From NCBI GenBank assembly GCA_018806985.1, contig JADANN010000461.1, positions 2,215,276 through 2,279,275 on the forward strand: DNA of 64,000 nt, written 5' to 3'. This document shows, in pieces, positions 12,201 to 19,360 of the stretch. The notes beneath the pieces were generated by a model. It was given only the letters and a program-made list of their open reading frames with translations. It had not been told where the DNA came from and did no database searches. How positions within the stretch are numbered: position 1 is the first letter of the stretch; each line of letters starts with the position of its first letter. The position numbers and the translations under genes are program-made. The stretch comes from Angiostrongylus vasorum (lineage: Eukaryota > Nematoda > Chromadorea > Rhabditida > Metastrongylidae).

Positions 12201-15200
12201 GTGGGGAACGAACGCGCTATTACCCTTTTCGAAGACTAACGCGTTCACTACCATACCATGCGGGCCTTCATTTCGCATGCCACTCAGCTGGTTTTCTCCT
12301 CTAGATGGGTTCCTCAGATCAATCCCGTTGACGGGTGATTGATGATGGCATTGATCGATAGAAAAGTAGCTGAGAGACAGACGAAACGAAGGACCCGCAC
12401 GGTGTGGTGGTGCACACGTTAGCCACTGGAAATGGTAATAGCGCGTTCGTTCCTCATCTGCTGTCCGGAGATTTGCAAATATCTCAGCATCATTGATGGT
12501 TGTACTACGCATAAAACACTGCCGTGAAAAATTGTAGTAGCCACTAAATAAAAAGTTAATATATAGTTCTAAATTATTAAAATTACTTCTAGACAAACCT
12601 GCACGATTTTTTGCATAAGTTCTTCTGGTGACATTACAGTTCGTAAATTTAATAAAAGACTGAAAATATAGTTGGAATCGGTGACGTCGTCGTTTGTTGG
12701 CAGAAGACGAGCGACCAGTGCCTCCACCGAACCGCTCAGCACGTTACCCATCGGGTCGACAACGATATCCTGAAATCCAGCAAAAAATGTGTTATGAATT
12801 TATGGAGAACAATGTCTGGAAGAACAAAGATAAAGCGATCTGCTCATTTTTACTTCCATATAGAGATTTTGCATACCCCACATTTTTTAGTTCTTATCGT
12901 CATCGTCTAGTTGTTACCAGATGTCATCAAAAAAATCTTTGAAAGTTCGGATTTTGCAAGAAAGAAAGATTTTTTTATAAGAGAACAAGCACTGAAAACA
13001 TTTTCTTTTATGCCGACAGTGTTGTTAGCTTTCTAAAGTTTGGAAAATCCGCCGAAACGCCTGCTTGTACGTAAATAAAGAAATAAAAATAACACCTTGT
13101 TTTTTGCTCAACAAAAATACGAAGAATTACTTGATTAATGCCAAGGTTAATAGAAAGTCGGACGTGGGATTTAAAGTTTGTTTGTTTTTCCCAAGACCGA
13201 CCTTCTATTAACCTCGACATCAATTAATAGTCAACTAGACCGCTCTTCGTCCGCTTAAAAGAACATCTAGTCGGTAAATCTGAATTGAAACCAAACACTC
13301 CACTAAGCGCGCATAGGACACAGAAACACAAAGGAGAAGATTTTGAAGTAGAGAAGTCACTAACCTCGCACTCCAAGGCATCAGCGCATAGAACTCTTGA
13401 TGCGTTTTCGATTAAATCAAAACCCAAAGAAATGAACCACAAGGAGGAGTGTCTTGTTATCACGCGTGACCTCGCGCCATATCTTAGGGATGGTTCAATG
13501 ATCTGACTCAGGCACAGTCCTCACCCATGTTTTACTCTGTGCGGTTGCTCTCCATCAAATAATTGGAACACTTGCGAAGAATAAAACGGTAGGTTTTTAA
13601 AAGAAGCTGTTTATTATGCGAACGCAAATTTACGTGTTAAGTCTTATCTGCTAGGGTTATGAAAGTGTTTGGCTGAGTAAATCACGTGTCCAGTTGAATT
13701 TTCCAGGGTCTGAAGAAGGCGAAACCGCCGATACGTCAGCTATTGCATGCTATTAAATTCTACCATGTCAATGTCTTGTTTGCTTAATGAGGAAAAAACA
13801 GTGAGTTTGTTTCGTTGTATTATTAAGCACACTGAGATAATTCAAGATAGGAGGAAAGTGAAGGAAATTATTTTGAAAAAAAGTACTTAATGCAATTCGA
13901 AGACGTTTTAATCAAAAGAATATGACGACTAACGTTATTGAAAACATTGACAGCTATTTGTTCCCATTACATGACCCGATATCACAAGTGTCACATTATG
14001 CGAATCTCCCGTATCGAATTAATTCCCGTATTCGATTCGTTTCCAAGCCTCAACTATCCACGAAGGTCCTCAAACATTTTGTGTGTGGCTCAGTCGTTGC
14101 TTCAGGATTGTCGTTTTCTTTAAGAATGTCGCTGAATCCTCCCAACGGTTTAGCGCCTCATCGTGGCTGGCAGGTTTTCATGGGTGTCGGACTGCGATGT
14201 ACAGCGGGGGATTCATCCCCTGGCAGGGTCTCCCAAGCTGAGGAGGAGTCCGGCGTTACCATCAGGAAGCCTAGCTAAGAGTAAATCAATACCAGGATCC
14301 GCCACCGTCCTGGTATCAAAGTCGAATGGTGGTAAATGTCCCTCTGATCCACAAGGGCTGCGACTGTCTGTGGTGGTGAAGACCTGGGGTAGACTTTGGC
14401 CAGGCTGACCTCGGGACTCCAGGGAACCATAATGGCTTAGCCAGAAAATCTCCGAAAATTGGAGATTACGCTGGGGGGCCGCACAACCAGTGAGGACGGA
14501 CCATTCAAGTATCAAGTATCAAGTATCAAGTATCAAGTATGTCGTTGAATACTAGTAGAGCCAAATCTCCCTGTAGTCCTGGAACAGGAAGGCTGAAGGG
14601 TTTCCGTATGGATTACAAGAGTAGGCTTGTCCCAGATAAGTCTGCTACCAATTTCCTGTCCCAGGAGAGATGGCCCTGAGTAGCGTCGATTCGGTGCATG
14701 AGTAGGTTCCGTGGTCCGTGTAATGAAAGGGATCACTACATCGTGTTCCCTTAATTGGCATTCATCTAGTAAAACTTGAACAAAGAAAATTTTTATTTTT
14801 TCCGAAACAGGACACTTTTCAAAGACGGGTAATTGCTGATAGCGTCATTACGGTAGGAAACTGACTGACAGAAAGGAAAAAACGACGGCGTCGATGGTGC
14901 AACGGATAACTCGTGTGTTCCCGGAAGCCTAGTCGGGGGTTACGGAAAGTACCCAAGGTTCCCAGGTATTACTTATATCTCGACATAATTGTGGTTGTAT
15001 TCCACTTTTTTAAGGAATTAAAATGAGTAAATTTTTTAAGTAACCGACACTTTCTAACAACGATACAATGTGCACTAAATGTTTTCACTCTTATTTACTG
15101 CCTACTCCTTTTTTCATGGCAGGGGAGGAGTGACTGCTGATAGCAGTCACAAATTAAAAACATGGCCGAAACTGTGTACTTAATTACTTTTCTAGCCATT

Positions 15201-15465
15201 TATTTGCTTATTTATCCCTTCATTTTTTCATTCACTGAAACTTCTTCTTCGAAAGAACTTTTCAGAGAAACAGAAAGAAAAAGGAAGAGAAAAGTAGAAA
15301 AAAGGGAGAAAAAAAGAGGAAAAAAGAGGACGAAGAAGAGGAAGAAAAACGTGAAACGAAACTCACATTTTGATCGAACTTGTCGCTTCTTTGAGTGTTA
15401 AGCGGTAATTCACGACGTTTCATTGTTGCCGTCAACATCGGCGATGACGTTAGCATACCACTTCT
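167..15465 (-). CDS. Split gene for a RASGEF1-family Ras/Rap guanine-nucleotide exchange factor (3' part off the window)
   Basis: This is the whole span of a minus-strand gene, read as exons 15465-15367, 12769-12599, 9970-9899, 7874-7810, 4566-4482, 4423-4331, 3688-3623, 3533-3453, 3221-3114, 2063-1947 and 298-167. Spliced, it gives about 360 residues with consistent phase at every junction. Seen motifs in order are GNVLSGSVEALVARLLP (REM domain), AQQLTHIE, YVEWFNRLSSFAATEV, IGNFNSLMAIVAG, RLKKT and LEILQHQLDPSGNF, which match the vertebrate RASGEF1A/B/C order as I remember it. Vertebrate RASGEF1 proteins are about 470-480 residues, so roughly 110 C-terminal residues should lie left of position 1. 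Members of this family stimulate GDP release from Ras-superfamily GTPases (Rap2 for RASGEF1A/B), using the REM domain to support the CDC25 domain. Introns range from about 57 to 2,900 nt and are filled with repeats. The exon borders are my reading and have not been tested against RNA. Confidence 0.88.
1024..1302. repeat. Family B palindromic tRNA-like element
   Basis: The left arm (about 1030-1105) and right arm (about 1165-1233) are inverted copies of GATGCTGAGATATTTGC through GAACGAACGCGC. They are separated by about 60 bp and followed on the right by the family tail (CTGCCGCTAAAAAGAGTAGG...). Each arm carries box A-like and box B-like (GTTCGTTCCC) pol III promoter sequences. Confidence 0.75.
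1553..1806 (+). repeat. Family D repeat (PLE-like 3' end)
   Basis: The copy resembles 7404-7680 and 52865-53060: shared ACAAATTATTATCAACGG, CACTGAAGAAGATCCGAC and GCGAAGACGTCGAAGC, followed by AATAAG. The 3' motif looks like a hammerhead core string close to an AATAAA-like signal. Confidence 0.6.
1947..2063 (-). CDS. RASGEF1-like gene, CDC25 domain exon 4
   Basis: These 39 codons run from VIEYLIDVAKECCEIGNF to SLPAIIRLKKT. They join the previous exon as HRVE-VIEYLID, aligning residue for residue with family KHRARMIEYFID. IGNFNSLMAIVAGL is the RasGEF hallmark block. The acceptor is TTTTTAAG and the donor GTTCGA; both are acceptable but not strong. Confidence 0.92.
2064..3113 (-). other. Intron without recognisable content
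   Basis: This lies between two RASGEF1-like exons. I see no SINE family copy, RNA gene or additional exon here; short open frames are random. Confidence 0.45.
3114..3221 (-). CDS. RASGEF1-like gene, CDC25 domain exon 3
   Basis: The exon has 36 codons between acceptor GATGTTTCAG and donor GTCGAT, phase 0. YVEWFNRLSSFAATEV followed by RKKHRVE is near-identical in pattern to RASGEF1 (YVEWFNRLSYLVATEI, KKKHRA). This is the helix of the RasGEF core containing the invariant F/W-N-x-L pattern that contacts the GTPase side of the fold. Confidence 0.93.
3453..3533 (-). CDS. RASGEF1-like gene, CDC25 domain exon 2
   Basis: These 27 codons from acceptor ATTCCAG to donor GTACGT begin ERFSMVGVDEILLALANND, matching the family ERLNYIGPEEFVQAFVQKD. 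An earlier in-line GTAGAA donor was rejected because it breaks phase with the next exon. The acidic loop after this block is about six residues shorter than in vertebrate RASGEF1B. Confidence 0.87.
3623..3688 (-). CDS. RASGEF1-like gene, start of CDC25 catalytic domain
   Basis: The exon has 22 codons with acceptor GTTTAG, donor GTAAAT and phase 0 at both ends. ITVCTDPKLVAQQLTHIEM matches the first conserved block of CDC25/RasGEF domains (family form ITVCNDPYTLAQQLTHIEL). The LAQQLTHIE-type helix opens the catalytic domain in all RasGEFs. Confidence 0.88.
4015..4165 (+). repeat. tRNA-headed SINE fragment related to family B
   Basis: GAGTCCGTGGCGCAGCG can pair its first seven bases with CGGATTC about 70 nt later. 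The D-arm (GCGC/GCGC) and box B GGTTCGATC are visible. It is followed by the family B tail words GTTTTGCGAATATCTCAG. Poor anticodon and T stems argue for a SINE head rather than a functional tRNA. Confidence 0.6.
4331..4423 (-). CDS. RASGEF1-like gene, helical linker exon 2
   Basis: These 31 codons lie between acceptor TTTTTTAG and donor GTAAGA, phase 0 at both ends. The exon begins LSKLDRYNKAVRNLQK and ends QRPIQSDIM. The end matches the family motif SIQRDI just before the catalytic core. The two adjacent linker exons (4482 and 4331) share the same strand and frame logic. Confidence 0.82.
4482..4566 (-). CDS. RASGEF1-like gene, helical linker exon
   Basis: The exon is bounded by acceptor TTGCTTCTAG and a strong donor GTATGT. 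It reads LSELLGMCSVDQTFKQKV and on through SDLQTNLRST, a helical segment matching the region between the REM and CDC25 domains of RASGEF1 proteins (LKDLAHRI ... QQMMQCL). The first base completes a codon from the preceding exon. It is separated from the next exon by an intron of only 58 nt. Confidence 0.78.
4858..5038 (+). repeat. Family C repeat, truncated
   Basis: It matches the family C consensus from TTACTTGATACTTACTTGGA through CCTGGTATTAGTT with an internal deletion. It is preceded at about 4735-4855 by an unrelated SINE-like segment. Confidence 0.7.
5040..5768. other. Non-coding stretch inside RASGEF1-like intron
   Basis: A short piece (about 5050-5100, GCACAGCTATCCGGGGACTC) matches family F. 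The 5220-5300 segment resembles 9375-9480, suggesting a low-copy repeat. No exon was recognised. Confidence 0.4.
5770..6036 (+). repeat. Family A tRNA-derived SINE
   Basis: The 5' box A (TAGCGCAGTGGTCGG) and box B (GGATCGATCC) are followed by the family body (CTCCGGGGTCGGCAAATTG, CCAGACTTGTCTGGGAGGA, GATATGCATTCAATCACC) and the 3' end GAGCTTTACCCCTTTATT. Confidence 0.88.
6470..6680 (+). repeat. Family A SINE, decayed and 5' truncated
   Basis: Body words remain (ACCAGACCTGCCTAGGAGGA, GGATTGACAAACACC, GAGCTTTATCC) without the tRNA head. Confidence 0.6.
6680..7403. other. Unassigned non-coding stretch
   Basis: A 62-codon plus-strand frame at 6973-7161 has a polar, Ser-rich composition but no motif, no splice context and no recognisable homologue, so I do not call it a gene. 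Confidence 0.35.
7404..7680 (+). repeat. Family D repeat (PLE-like 3' end)
   Basis: It shares AAACAAGTTATTATTAGCAG, CACTGTTCCACTGAATAAGA, GGACCATCGAGTCGGATC and the 3' motif TTGATGAAGAAGAAGACGTC + GAAAGG, followed by CCGAATAAAC. Downstream it continues ATCGTTACCAACCTCGTG, shared with 18205-18235. Confidence 0.7.
7810..7874 (-). CDS. RASGEF1-like gene, probable inter-domain helix exon
   Basis: Acceptor TTTCCCAG opens 21 codons plus two bases, starting ILQLMLAEVAEF, and the donor is GTCGTC. It starts in phase 0 and ends in phase 2, exactly what the next exon (4566) needs. The family has ILQLLTEW at this position. The conserved Trp is absent here and the donor is weak, so the 3' border is the least certain part. 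Confidence 0.48.
8679..9178. repeat. Family B full-length palindromic element with 12-bp target-site duplication
   Basis: A head-to-head inverted pair of tRNA-like halves is flanked by ACTGTCATGAAA at 8667-8678 and 9179-9190. The central part contains CCCCAGATCCATCCCATTGA and degenerate copies of the family core. The duplication supports integration as one unit. Confidence 0.8.
9190..9898. other. Intron stretch without recognised content
   Basis: Apart from a low-copy match to 5220-5300 near 9375-9480, I see no repeat family, RNA or exon. Confidence 0.35.
9899..9970 (-). CDS. RASGEF1-like gene, probable linker exon after the REM domain
   Basis: These 24 codons run from a weak acceptor (GCAGAAG) to donor GTATGA, phase 0 to phase 0, starting VCVEENPIS. 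Placed between the REM exon and the exon at 7874-7810, the spacing from the Cys-Val-Glu to the following ILQL is 23 residues, the same as I recall in vertebrate RASGEF1B (CVEH... to ILQL). The segment itself is poorly conserved, so the call rests on phase, length and the CVE match. The same AAG-type acceptor is used by the exon at 2063. Confidence 0.55.
10195..10535 (+). repeat. Family C repeat
   Basis: A near-complete copy read from the tail side: TTGATACCTGAACGGCCCAT, CACCGGTTGTGCGGGCC, through GGTAACCGTTGCGAGG. Sense orientation is probably the minus strand, because the heptamer tail lies at its 5' side as displayed. Confidence 0.8.
10658..11209. repeat. Family B tandem dimer flanked by 14-bp target-site duplication
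   Basis: Two direct copies (starting about 10652 and 10977, period 325 bp) read ATAATCACAATTTTGAC ... CCATCAGCAATCACC. The 14-mer CCCTAATTTATAAT occurs at 10644-10657 and 11210-11223. The two copies are nearly identical, so duplication is recent or was present in the integrating molecule. Confidence 0.82.
11371..11405 (-). repeat. Family D 3' motif fragment
   Basis: The minus strand reads GTCTGAAAAAGACGACGGCG then TCGAAACGTTAGC, the conserved family D 3' motif. Here GACG and CGTC can pair as a 4-bp stem between the CTGANNA and GAAAC strings. Confidence 0.5.
11410..12157. other. Intron stretch with a decayed family B fragment
   Basis: About 11800-11935 retains weak family B words (TACTGCCTATTATTTTCTAA, AGATGCTGAA, CCCTTTCCGGGCTTAACG). 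The rest is AT-rich and unassigned. Confidence 0.4.
12158..12563. repeat. Family B full palindromic element
   Basis: The left half (12158-12290) and right half (12370-12563) are inverted copies with outward-facing tails. The right half reads box A (GTGTGGTGGTGCACACG) and box B (GTTCGTTCC), then CTCAGCATCATTGATGG and the tail CACTAAATAAAAAGTTAA. It abuts the REM exon by about 35 bp. Confidence 0.82.
12599..12769 (-). CDS. RASGEF1-like gene, REM (RasGEF_N) domain exon
   Basis: This 57-codon exon lies between acceptor GATTTCAG and donor GTTTGT, phase 0 at both ends. It carries GNVLSGSVEALVARLLP, then DSNYIFSLLLNLRTVMSP and EELMQKIV. This is the RasGEF N-terminal (REM) signature, and it is closest in my memory to the RASGEF1 pattern LLSGSLEALI, YIFTFLL, ELMAKV. 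The REM domain packs on the catalytic CDC25 domain. The donor could instead be the GTAATT 12 nt further on, which would add VCLE; the first choice is preferred because the next exon then aligns without a length change. Confidence 0.9.
13008..13130 (+). mobile_element. Penelope-like element terminal sequence (pLTR), plus orientation
   Basis: CTAAAGTTTGGAAAATCCGC then CGAAACGCCTGCTTG, followed by AAATAAAGAAATAAAAATAA and TGCTCAACAAAAATACGAAG. It matches 54133-54215 (inverted), 54346-54418 and 63223-63380. This is the shared 3' terminal region of the PLE family in this window. Confidence 0.72.
13131..13213. repeat. PLE terminal hairpin
   Basis: The arm at about 13131-13170 (TTGATTAATGCCAAGGTTAA, TAGAAAGTCGGACGTGGGA) is the inverted complement of about 13185-13213 (TCCCAAGACCGACCTTCTAT, TAACCTCGACATC) around a loop of about 18 nt. 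This is where two PLE termini meet in opposite orientation. Confidence 0.7.
13224..13506 (+). pseudogene. Penelope-like element, C-terminal GIY-YIG region fragment
   Basis: The open frame from 13285 ends EECLVITRDLAPYLRDGSMI and contains HRTQKHKGEDFEVEK. Blocks line up in order with the decayed GIY-YIG copy at 62473-62812 (IQNQ...DDFDLKV; NPKNPRM; EKCPEVTRVL). The catalytic GIY and YIG strands are missing. Downstream, 13710-13740 carries the family 3' motif. Confidence 0.68.
13710..13740 (+). ncRNA. Hammerhead-like core motif at PLE 3' end
   Basis: CTGAAGA, then a GGCG/CGCC-type stem, then GATAC and GTC. It has the order CUGANGA - stem II - GAAA-like - NUH of a hammerhead ribozyme. PLEs are known to carry such ribozymes in their terminal repeats. 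Helices I and III are not convincing here, so activity is doubtful. Confidence 0.4.
14130..14540 (-). repeat. Family C repeat with heptamer tail
   Basis: A near-complete copy: CTCCCAACGGTTTAGCGCCT, ... GCCAGGCTGACCTCGGGACT, ..., ending in about five tandem copies of AAGTATC (14505-14540). The variable heptamer tail marks the 3' end and suggests LINE-mediated retroposition. Confidence 0.85.
14860..15150 (+). repeat. tRNA-headed fragment related to family B
   Basis: GTCGATGGTGCAACGGATAA is a box A-like start and GGGGGTTACGGAAAG a decayed box B. The family tail words ATCTCGACATAATTGTGG and TTATTTACTGCCTACTCC follow. Confidence 0.55.
15262..15352 (+). repeat. Purine-rich low-complexity tract
   Basis: AGA/GAA-rich sequence inside the first RASGEF1-like intron. 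The lysine-rich frame it encodes is an artefact of composition. Confidence 0.7.
15367..15465 (-). CDS. RASGEF1-like gene, most 5' exon found (N-terminus)
   Basis: On the minus strand this exon is bounded by acceptor TTTTTTCCAG and donor GTGAGT and is open in one frame for 33 codons, ending in phase 0, which fits the next exon. It contains ATG at codon 4, nine nucleotides after the acceptor. That spacing is typical of a nematode trans-spliced leader site, so translation may start here with MLTSSPML. The residues are basic and polar (MKRRELPLN, then SDKFDQN) and correspond to the poorly conserved segment before the REM domain in RASGEF1 proteins. Upstream coding exons cannot be excluded. Confidence 0.62.
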
Positions 15466-16960
15466 CTGGAAAAAACAGTAAAAAAAATAAGCGCTACAGG
15501 GTTTTCGTTAAACAGTAGACCGGAACTTGCAGTGCGGGTAATTTTACGATATGTAAACTTGTAGGAATCTATACAGATCCCCAGAATCAGTATGCTGGCA
15601 CTTTTTTTCCATAATTTACATAGCAAAAATCATTACCTTTACTTGTTTTCATATATTTTCCTCACAAAACACTGAAGGTCATAAGTAAGACAATTCTTAA
15701 AAAAACTATAATAAATACGGTACCTTGAACACTCGATCATACTCGATGTGCCTAGGAACACAGCGACAATGTCGCTTACAAGGGACCTTCAGGTTTGGAG
15801 ATGAACTCGAACAATTTAAGGTGGGAAGGACAGGAATTTAACAAAGAAAAAAACAAACGTGAAAACACGAGTTGTTAGCTTTATAATTTTTCTAACAAGT
15901 TAGACTGGTAGAATAATGTGGACCACCACGAGCTTCCGGATTTCAACCGTCTTTGTTGGGCTGAATCGCTTTTGCAGAAGAACGACGAAATGCAAATGAG
16001 ATCGATGTATAAACTATGGATGGAAGAGGCGATGAGGATCATTTGCATTTGAGACCGCCCAGCTATAATGAATGGATGGGAAGCAGCCCGACGTATAAGA
16101 GATAAGTGGAGGAAAAAGCTTTTCACAGAGTAAAAAAAATAATCGATGATGGAAAAAAGGTTTTAAAATGTGAGTCAAAATCGCTTCACTTCGTCCTAGA
16201 GCTTTCACTTCTTTTCCATTCATTTTTTTTCACACTTAGTTCCTCACTTGGAACTTACGGTATTTTCAGCATCGATCGACAAAAGAACACCCACTATACC
16301 GTAGAAAAAACTGGCAAATCGATAATCAAGCTTTGGGTCTATTGATTTGTTGGCTTCATTGCTCATCGACTGTGGATTAACTATCAGGAATATACTGCAA
16401 AGTCGCAATAAATTGATCAGCACCACTCTACGGTAACTTAAAAGATATGATCCAGCTCTGCTAACAAGACTTGCTTCGTTTTTAACAGAATTTTTTTATG
16501 TCAGACTAAATATTTGTAATCTTACAAATTGTTAACAATAAAAGTACAAAAGGAGTGCTGAATAAATACTGTACTGACAGCGAACTTTTTTAAAATCTTC
16601 AGTTTTCGCGCGTTAAGCTAACGAAAAGAATCCACATGTGAGACAAGACGTTCCTCGGCTTCCAATGAGTGTGTGGGGTGCTTCAACAGAATCTTATCTT
16701 GTTTGATATTCAGATTCTGGCGACAGTTAGATCCTCCACAGATTAAACTTTTTGGTTTATCTGAGTTTCGAGTAACACTGTAGAATTAGAAAAATAGCTC
16801 CGTTGAGAAAAAAGCATAAGATGACTTTCTCATCGAAAAATGTTTGAACAGAGATCCTACATGGTCAACTGTAATAAGGTCTTCAAGTGTTATACTTGTA
16901 ACTTATTCTCATCACAAAAATTCCACTAGAGGCTTCAACATAGCACGAAATATTTAGATA
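15466..16960. other. Upstream of the RASGEF1-like N-terminal exon; no gene recognised
   Basis: An AT-rich stretch with no family A, B or C copy. If the N-terminal exon is trans-spliced, the outron and promoter would lie here. I see no core promoter element I would defend. Overlapping minus-strand frames at 15881-16223 have no motif. Confidence 0.35.
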
Positions 16961-16964
16961 AGAT

Positions 16965-17246
16965 AAAGAGAAAAAGGTAAAGCTCTCGGCGTTGATCAAT
17001 CCCTGAGGAATGCACCATGCATTCGACTTCATTAAGCATCGTTAGAGGTGAATGGATGCATATCACGTCATTACAACGTCTCGCGGTGTCCTACCGATCT
17101 GTCGACACAGTGCTGGTATCCTTCCAGACAAGTCTGGTACCAATTTGCTGACCCCGGAGGGATGAAAGGCTTGCTGGGCCGCTGGCGCAGCGGTCGCTCC
17201 CATGGGTGTGTCGTAGGGCTCCTCCGGCCACTGCGCCACACGCGCC
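16965..17246 (-). repeat. Family A tRNA-derived SINE
   Basis: A full-length copy on the minus strand: head GGCGCGTGTGGCGCAGTGG at the right end, 3' end AAAGCTCTCGGCGTTGATCA at the left. Confidence 0.88.
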
Positions 17247-17609
17247 AAGATTAAGATATATTTAAGAATTCAGAATGTAAAAAAAGAGGAAAACAAAAAA
17301 CAACAAAAGCGAAGTGCCACAATGTTAAAAAAAATCCATTTTTCATATTCATTCCATCGATTCAGTCTTACATTCCACCCATAGAATTTCATATAATGCC
17401 AAGAGAAAAAGAATTTTTCGCCTCGCTTTGTTTCCCAAAAAAGGGTCATTGCTTTTTTTCATTGTAACCCACTTACTATTAGTAACACGGACAATAAGGT
17501 TTAAGTTAGTAGGCTGATTTCAGCACCACCAACATGGAAAGAAAACACTGCTAACCAGTTAAGATTGCAAAGTTCTTCACAAAGCATTTAAATGCTGCTG
17601 TTATTAAAT

Positions 17610-17875
17610 TGTGCATGTACGTACAGCGCAGTAGTTAGAGGTATTCTGCAATATCCACACTACTGTTGGCTCGACACCTCTCTTCCAGCAAACCAAATCC
17701 TTCAACTTCATTGGCGTCAGCAAGCCGGTATCAAACATGTAAGAGAGAGTAAAGAATTTGCTTTGCTCATTTATAGATCTCCGCAAATCAGTTTGTATAC
17801 CAAAGCATGCATCCATTCATATCTACGATGGAGTCGAATGCATGGCCCAAACCTAAGCGAATGATTAATGTCGAA
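17610..17875 (+). repeat. Family A SINE, diverged
   Basis: The head ACGTACAGCGCAGTAGTTAG remains with partial body words (GGTATCAAACATG, GAGTCGAATGCATGGC). Confidence 0.55.
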
Positions 17876-17924
17876 GACTTTGTTCTCCATCATCGATTAA
17901 GCGGTAATCGTGTGCATTCTTTCT

Positions 17925-18245
17925 TCAATAAGCTTACACGATGTTGGCAAACTATGGTTATTCGGCTAACGTTCCAACGTCTTTGTCTTCATTAGAGCTG
18001 ATGATCCGAGTCGATGGTCCACAGTTTTTCGTTTCTCGATGTGGCGGCATCGTCTTCGTATCGAACCGGATCTTCCCTAGTGGAGCATCTCTTGAATGAA
18101 GCATACTCTCCCAGGTGATGCCCTTTTATACAGGATGCTGGCTGTTTATAGTTTGTTGACTCGGACCATTAGCTTTGATGAACACAAAGATCGAAACGTT
18201 AGGCAAATAAGGATTGATTACCAACCTCGTGTAAGCTTATCAAAG
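17925..18245. repeat. Family D head-to-head inverted pair
   Basis: 17925-18095 is a minus-strand copy (3' motif at 17963-17998, CGGCTAACGTTCCAACGTCT). 18150-18245 is a plus-strand copy (TTTGATGAACACAAAGATCG then AAACGTTAGG, AAATAAGG, ACCAACCTCGTGTAAGC). Both tails point outward, the same arrangement as the PLE copy at 54085-54418. Confidence 0.65.
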
Positions 18246-18249
18246 AAAG

Positions 18250-19225
18250 AAAACATATTGATTGTTCATACTGAGGTTGAAAGGAAGTCGGTTTTGAAAT
18301 ATTGTAATCGTGTGTCTTTATCAAATTTCACCTGGAAAGATGAAGAAATATCAAACAATTTTAAGTACAATAATAAAAACATAAGAACAAGTTGAAACGT
18401 CAACACAGGAAACAACTCCAAGTCTATAAGGGCAACGTAGACAAAGGTTGAAGCTCAACAAAGGGTTTATATTGCATCGGCTTTATCGGTCCTTTCCGTT
18501 CTTAACTAATGAAGTGATCGTCAAGAGCTGATTAACGATTAGTCGCATTTAGAGACAAGAGCCAGCTTCGGATATCCGATGAAAGCGACAGAGTGGCGTT
18601 CGCTCGATCGTTAACTGCTGCTGCTGCTGCTTCCTACATAGCCAGTCACAACGTAATACGACGATTTAGATAGCTAAGTCGCAATCTTTCAGAGGAATTT
18701 CAAAGGTTAAGGAATTTAGAAGTTTAGAGTTGGGCTGGCAACTAAAATCCATGTCGTAGGGAAAACGAGGCCGCACTCATTCCGCGCTTTCGACAATCCA
18801 GAAATCCGCGAAATGGCCTGTAATCAATGCCATCGTCGACTAAAAGGCGCGAGATTGATGAGGATATTCGAGAATACCAACGAGAAGCGTAAATAACTTT
18901 GGAAGAAGGCGTGGCTTCTCTCGGCTTGAGAATTTCATCAGAAGAACTTTCTTCTCTCCAACTCCACAAAGAAAGAAAAGAAGGGAACAGACTCAACACA
19001 ATAAAATATCTTCAACATCGAAACAAAGCACTTCTGATTTGAAAATTCCTTATGAAGCTGATGAATAAGAGAAGAATACAACGGAACTACAAAGTGGCTG
19101 ATGAATGAAAAGAATGAGAGGAAAAATAAAAAAGAAGCTTTCTACTGGATCTTAACTCACGAAAATTCCAGCATCATTGTGGAGTCGAATGTTCTATTTT
19201 AAGATGGGAAAATAAGATTTAACAC
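18250..19225. other. Unassigned stretch
   Basis: It contains a short CTG triplet run at 18617-18632. A minus-strand frame (18742-18999) rich in Ser/Arg is open but has no motif or convincing splice borders. No known repeat family was seen. Confidence 0.35.
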
Positions 19226-19229
19226 TTTT

Positions 19230-19360
19230 TAAGAAGGGACACGAATGGCGTGGTGGGGAACACTTTAGCCTCCGGAGAGGGTGATAGCGTGTTCGTTCCC
19301 ACCGCAGACACCTGCGGCCCGGAGTTTTGCAAATATCTCAGCACGATTGTGGTTGTATCT
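19230..19360 (-). repeat. Family B half element
   Basis: Read on the plus strand: GGCGTGGTGGGGAACAC (box A-like), GTTCGTTCCCACCGC (box B-like), CCCGGAGTTTTGCAAATATC, CATTGTGGTTG-like end. Single half without an inverted partner. Confidence 0.7.

Noticed and set aside
12147..12596. 149-codon minus-strand frame
   Set aside because: Runs across the palindromic family B element; the same short peptides recur at every B copy.
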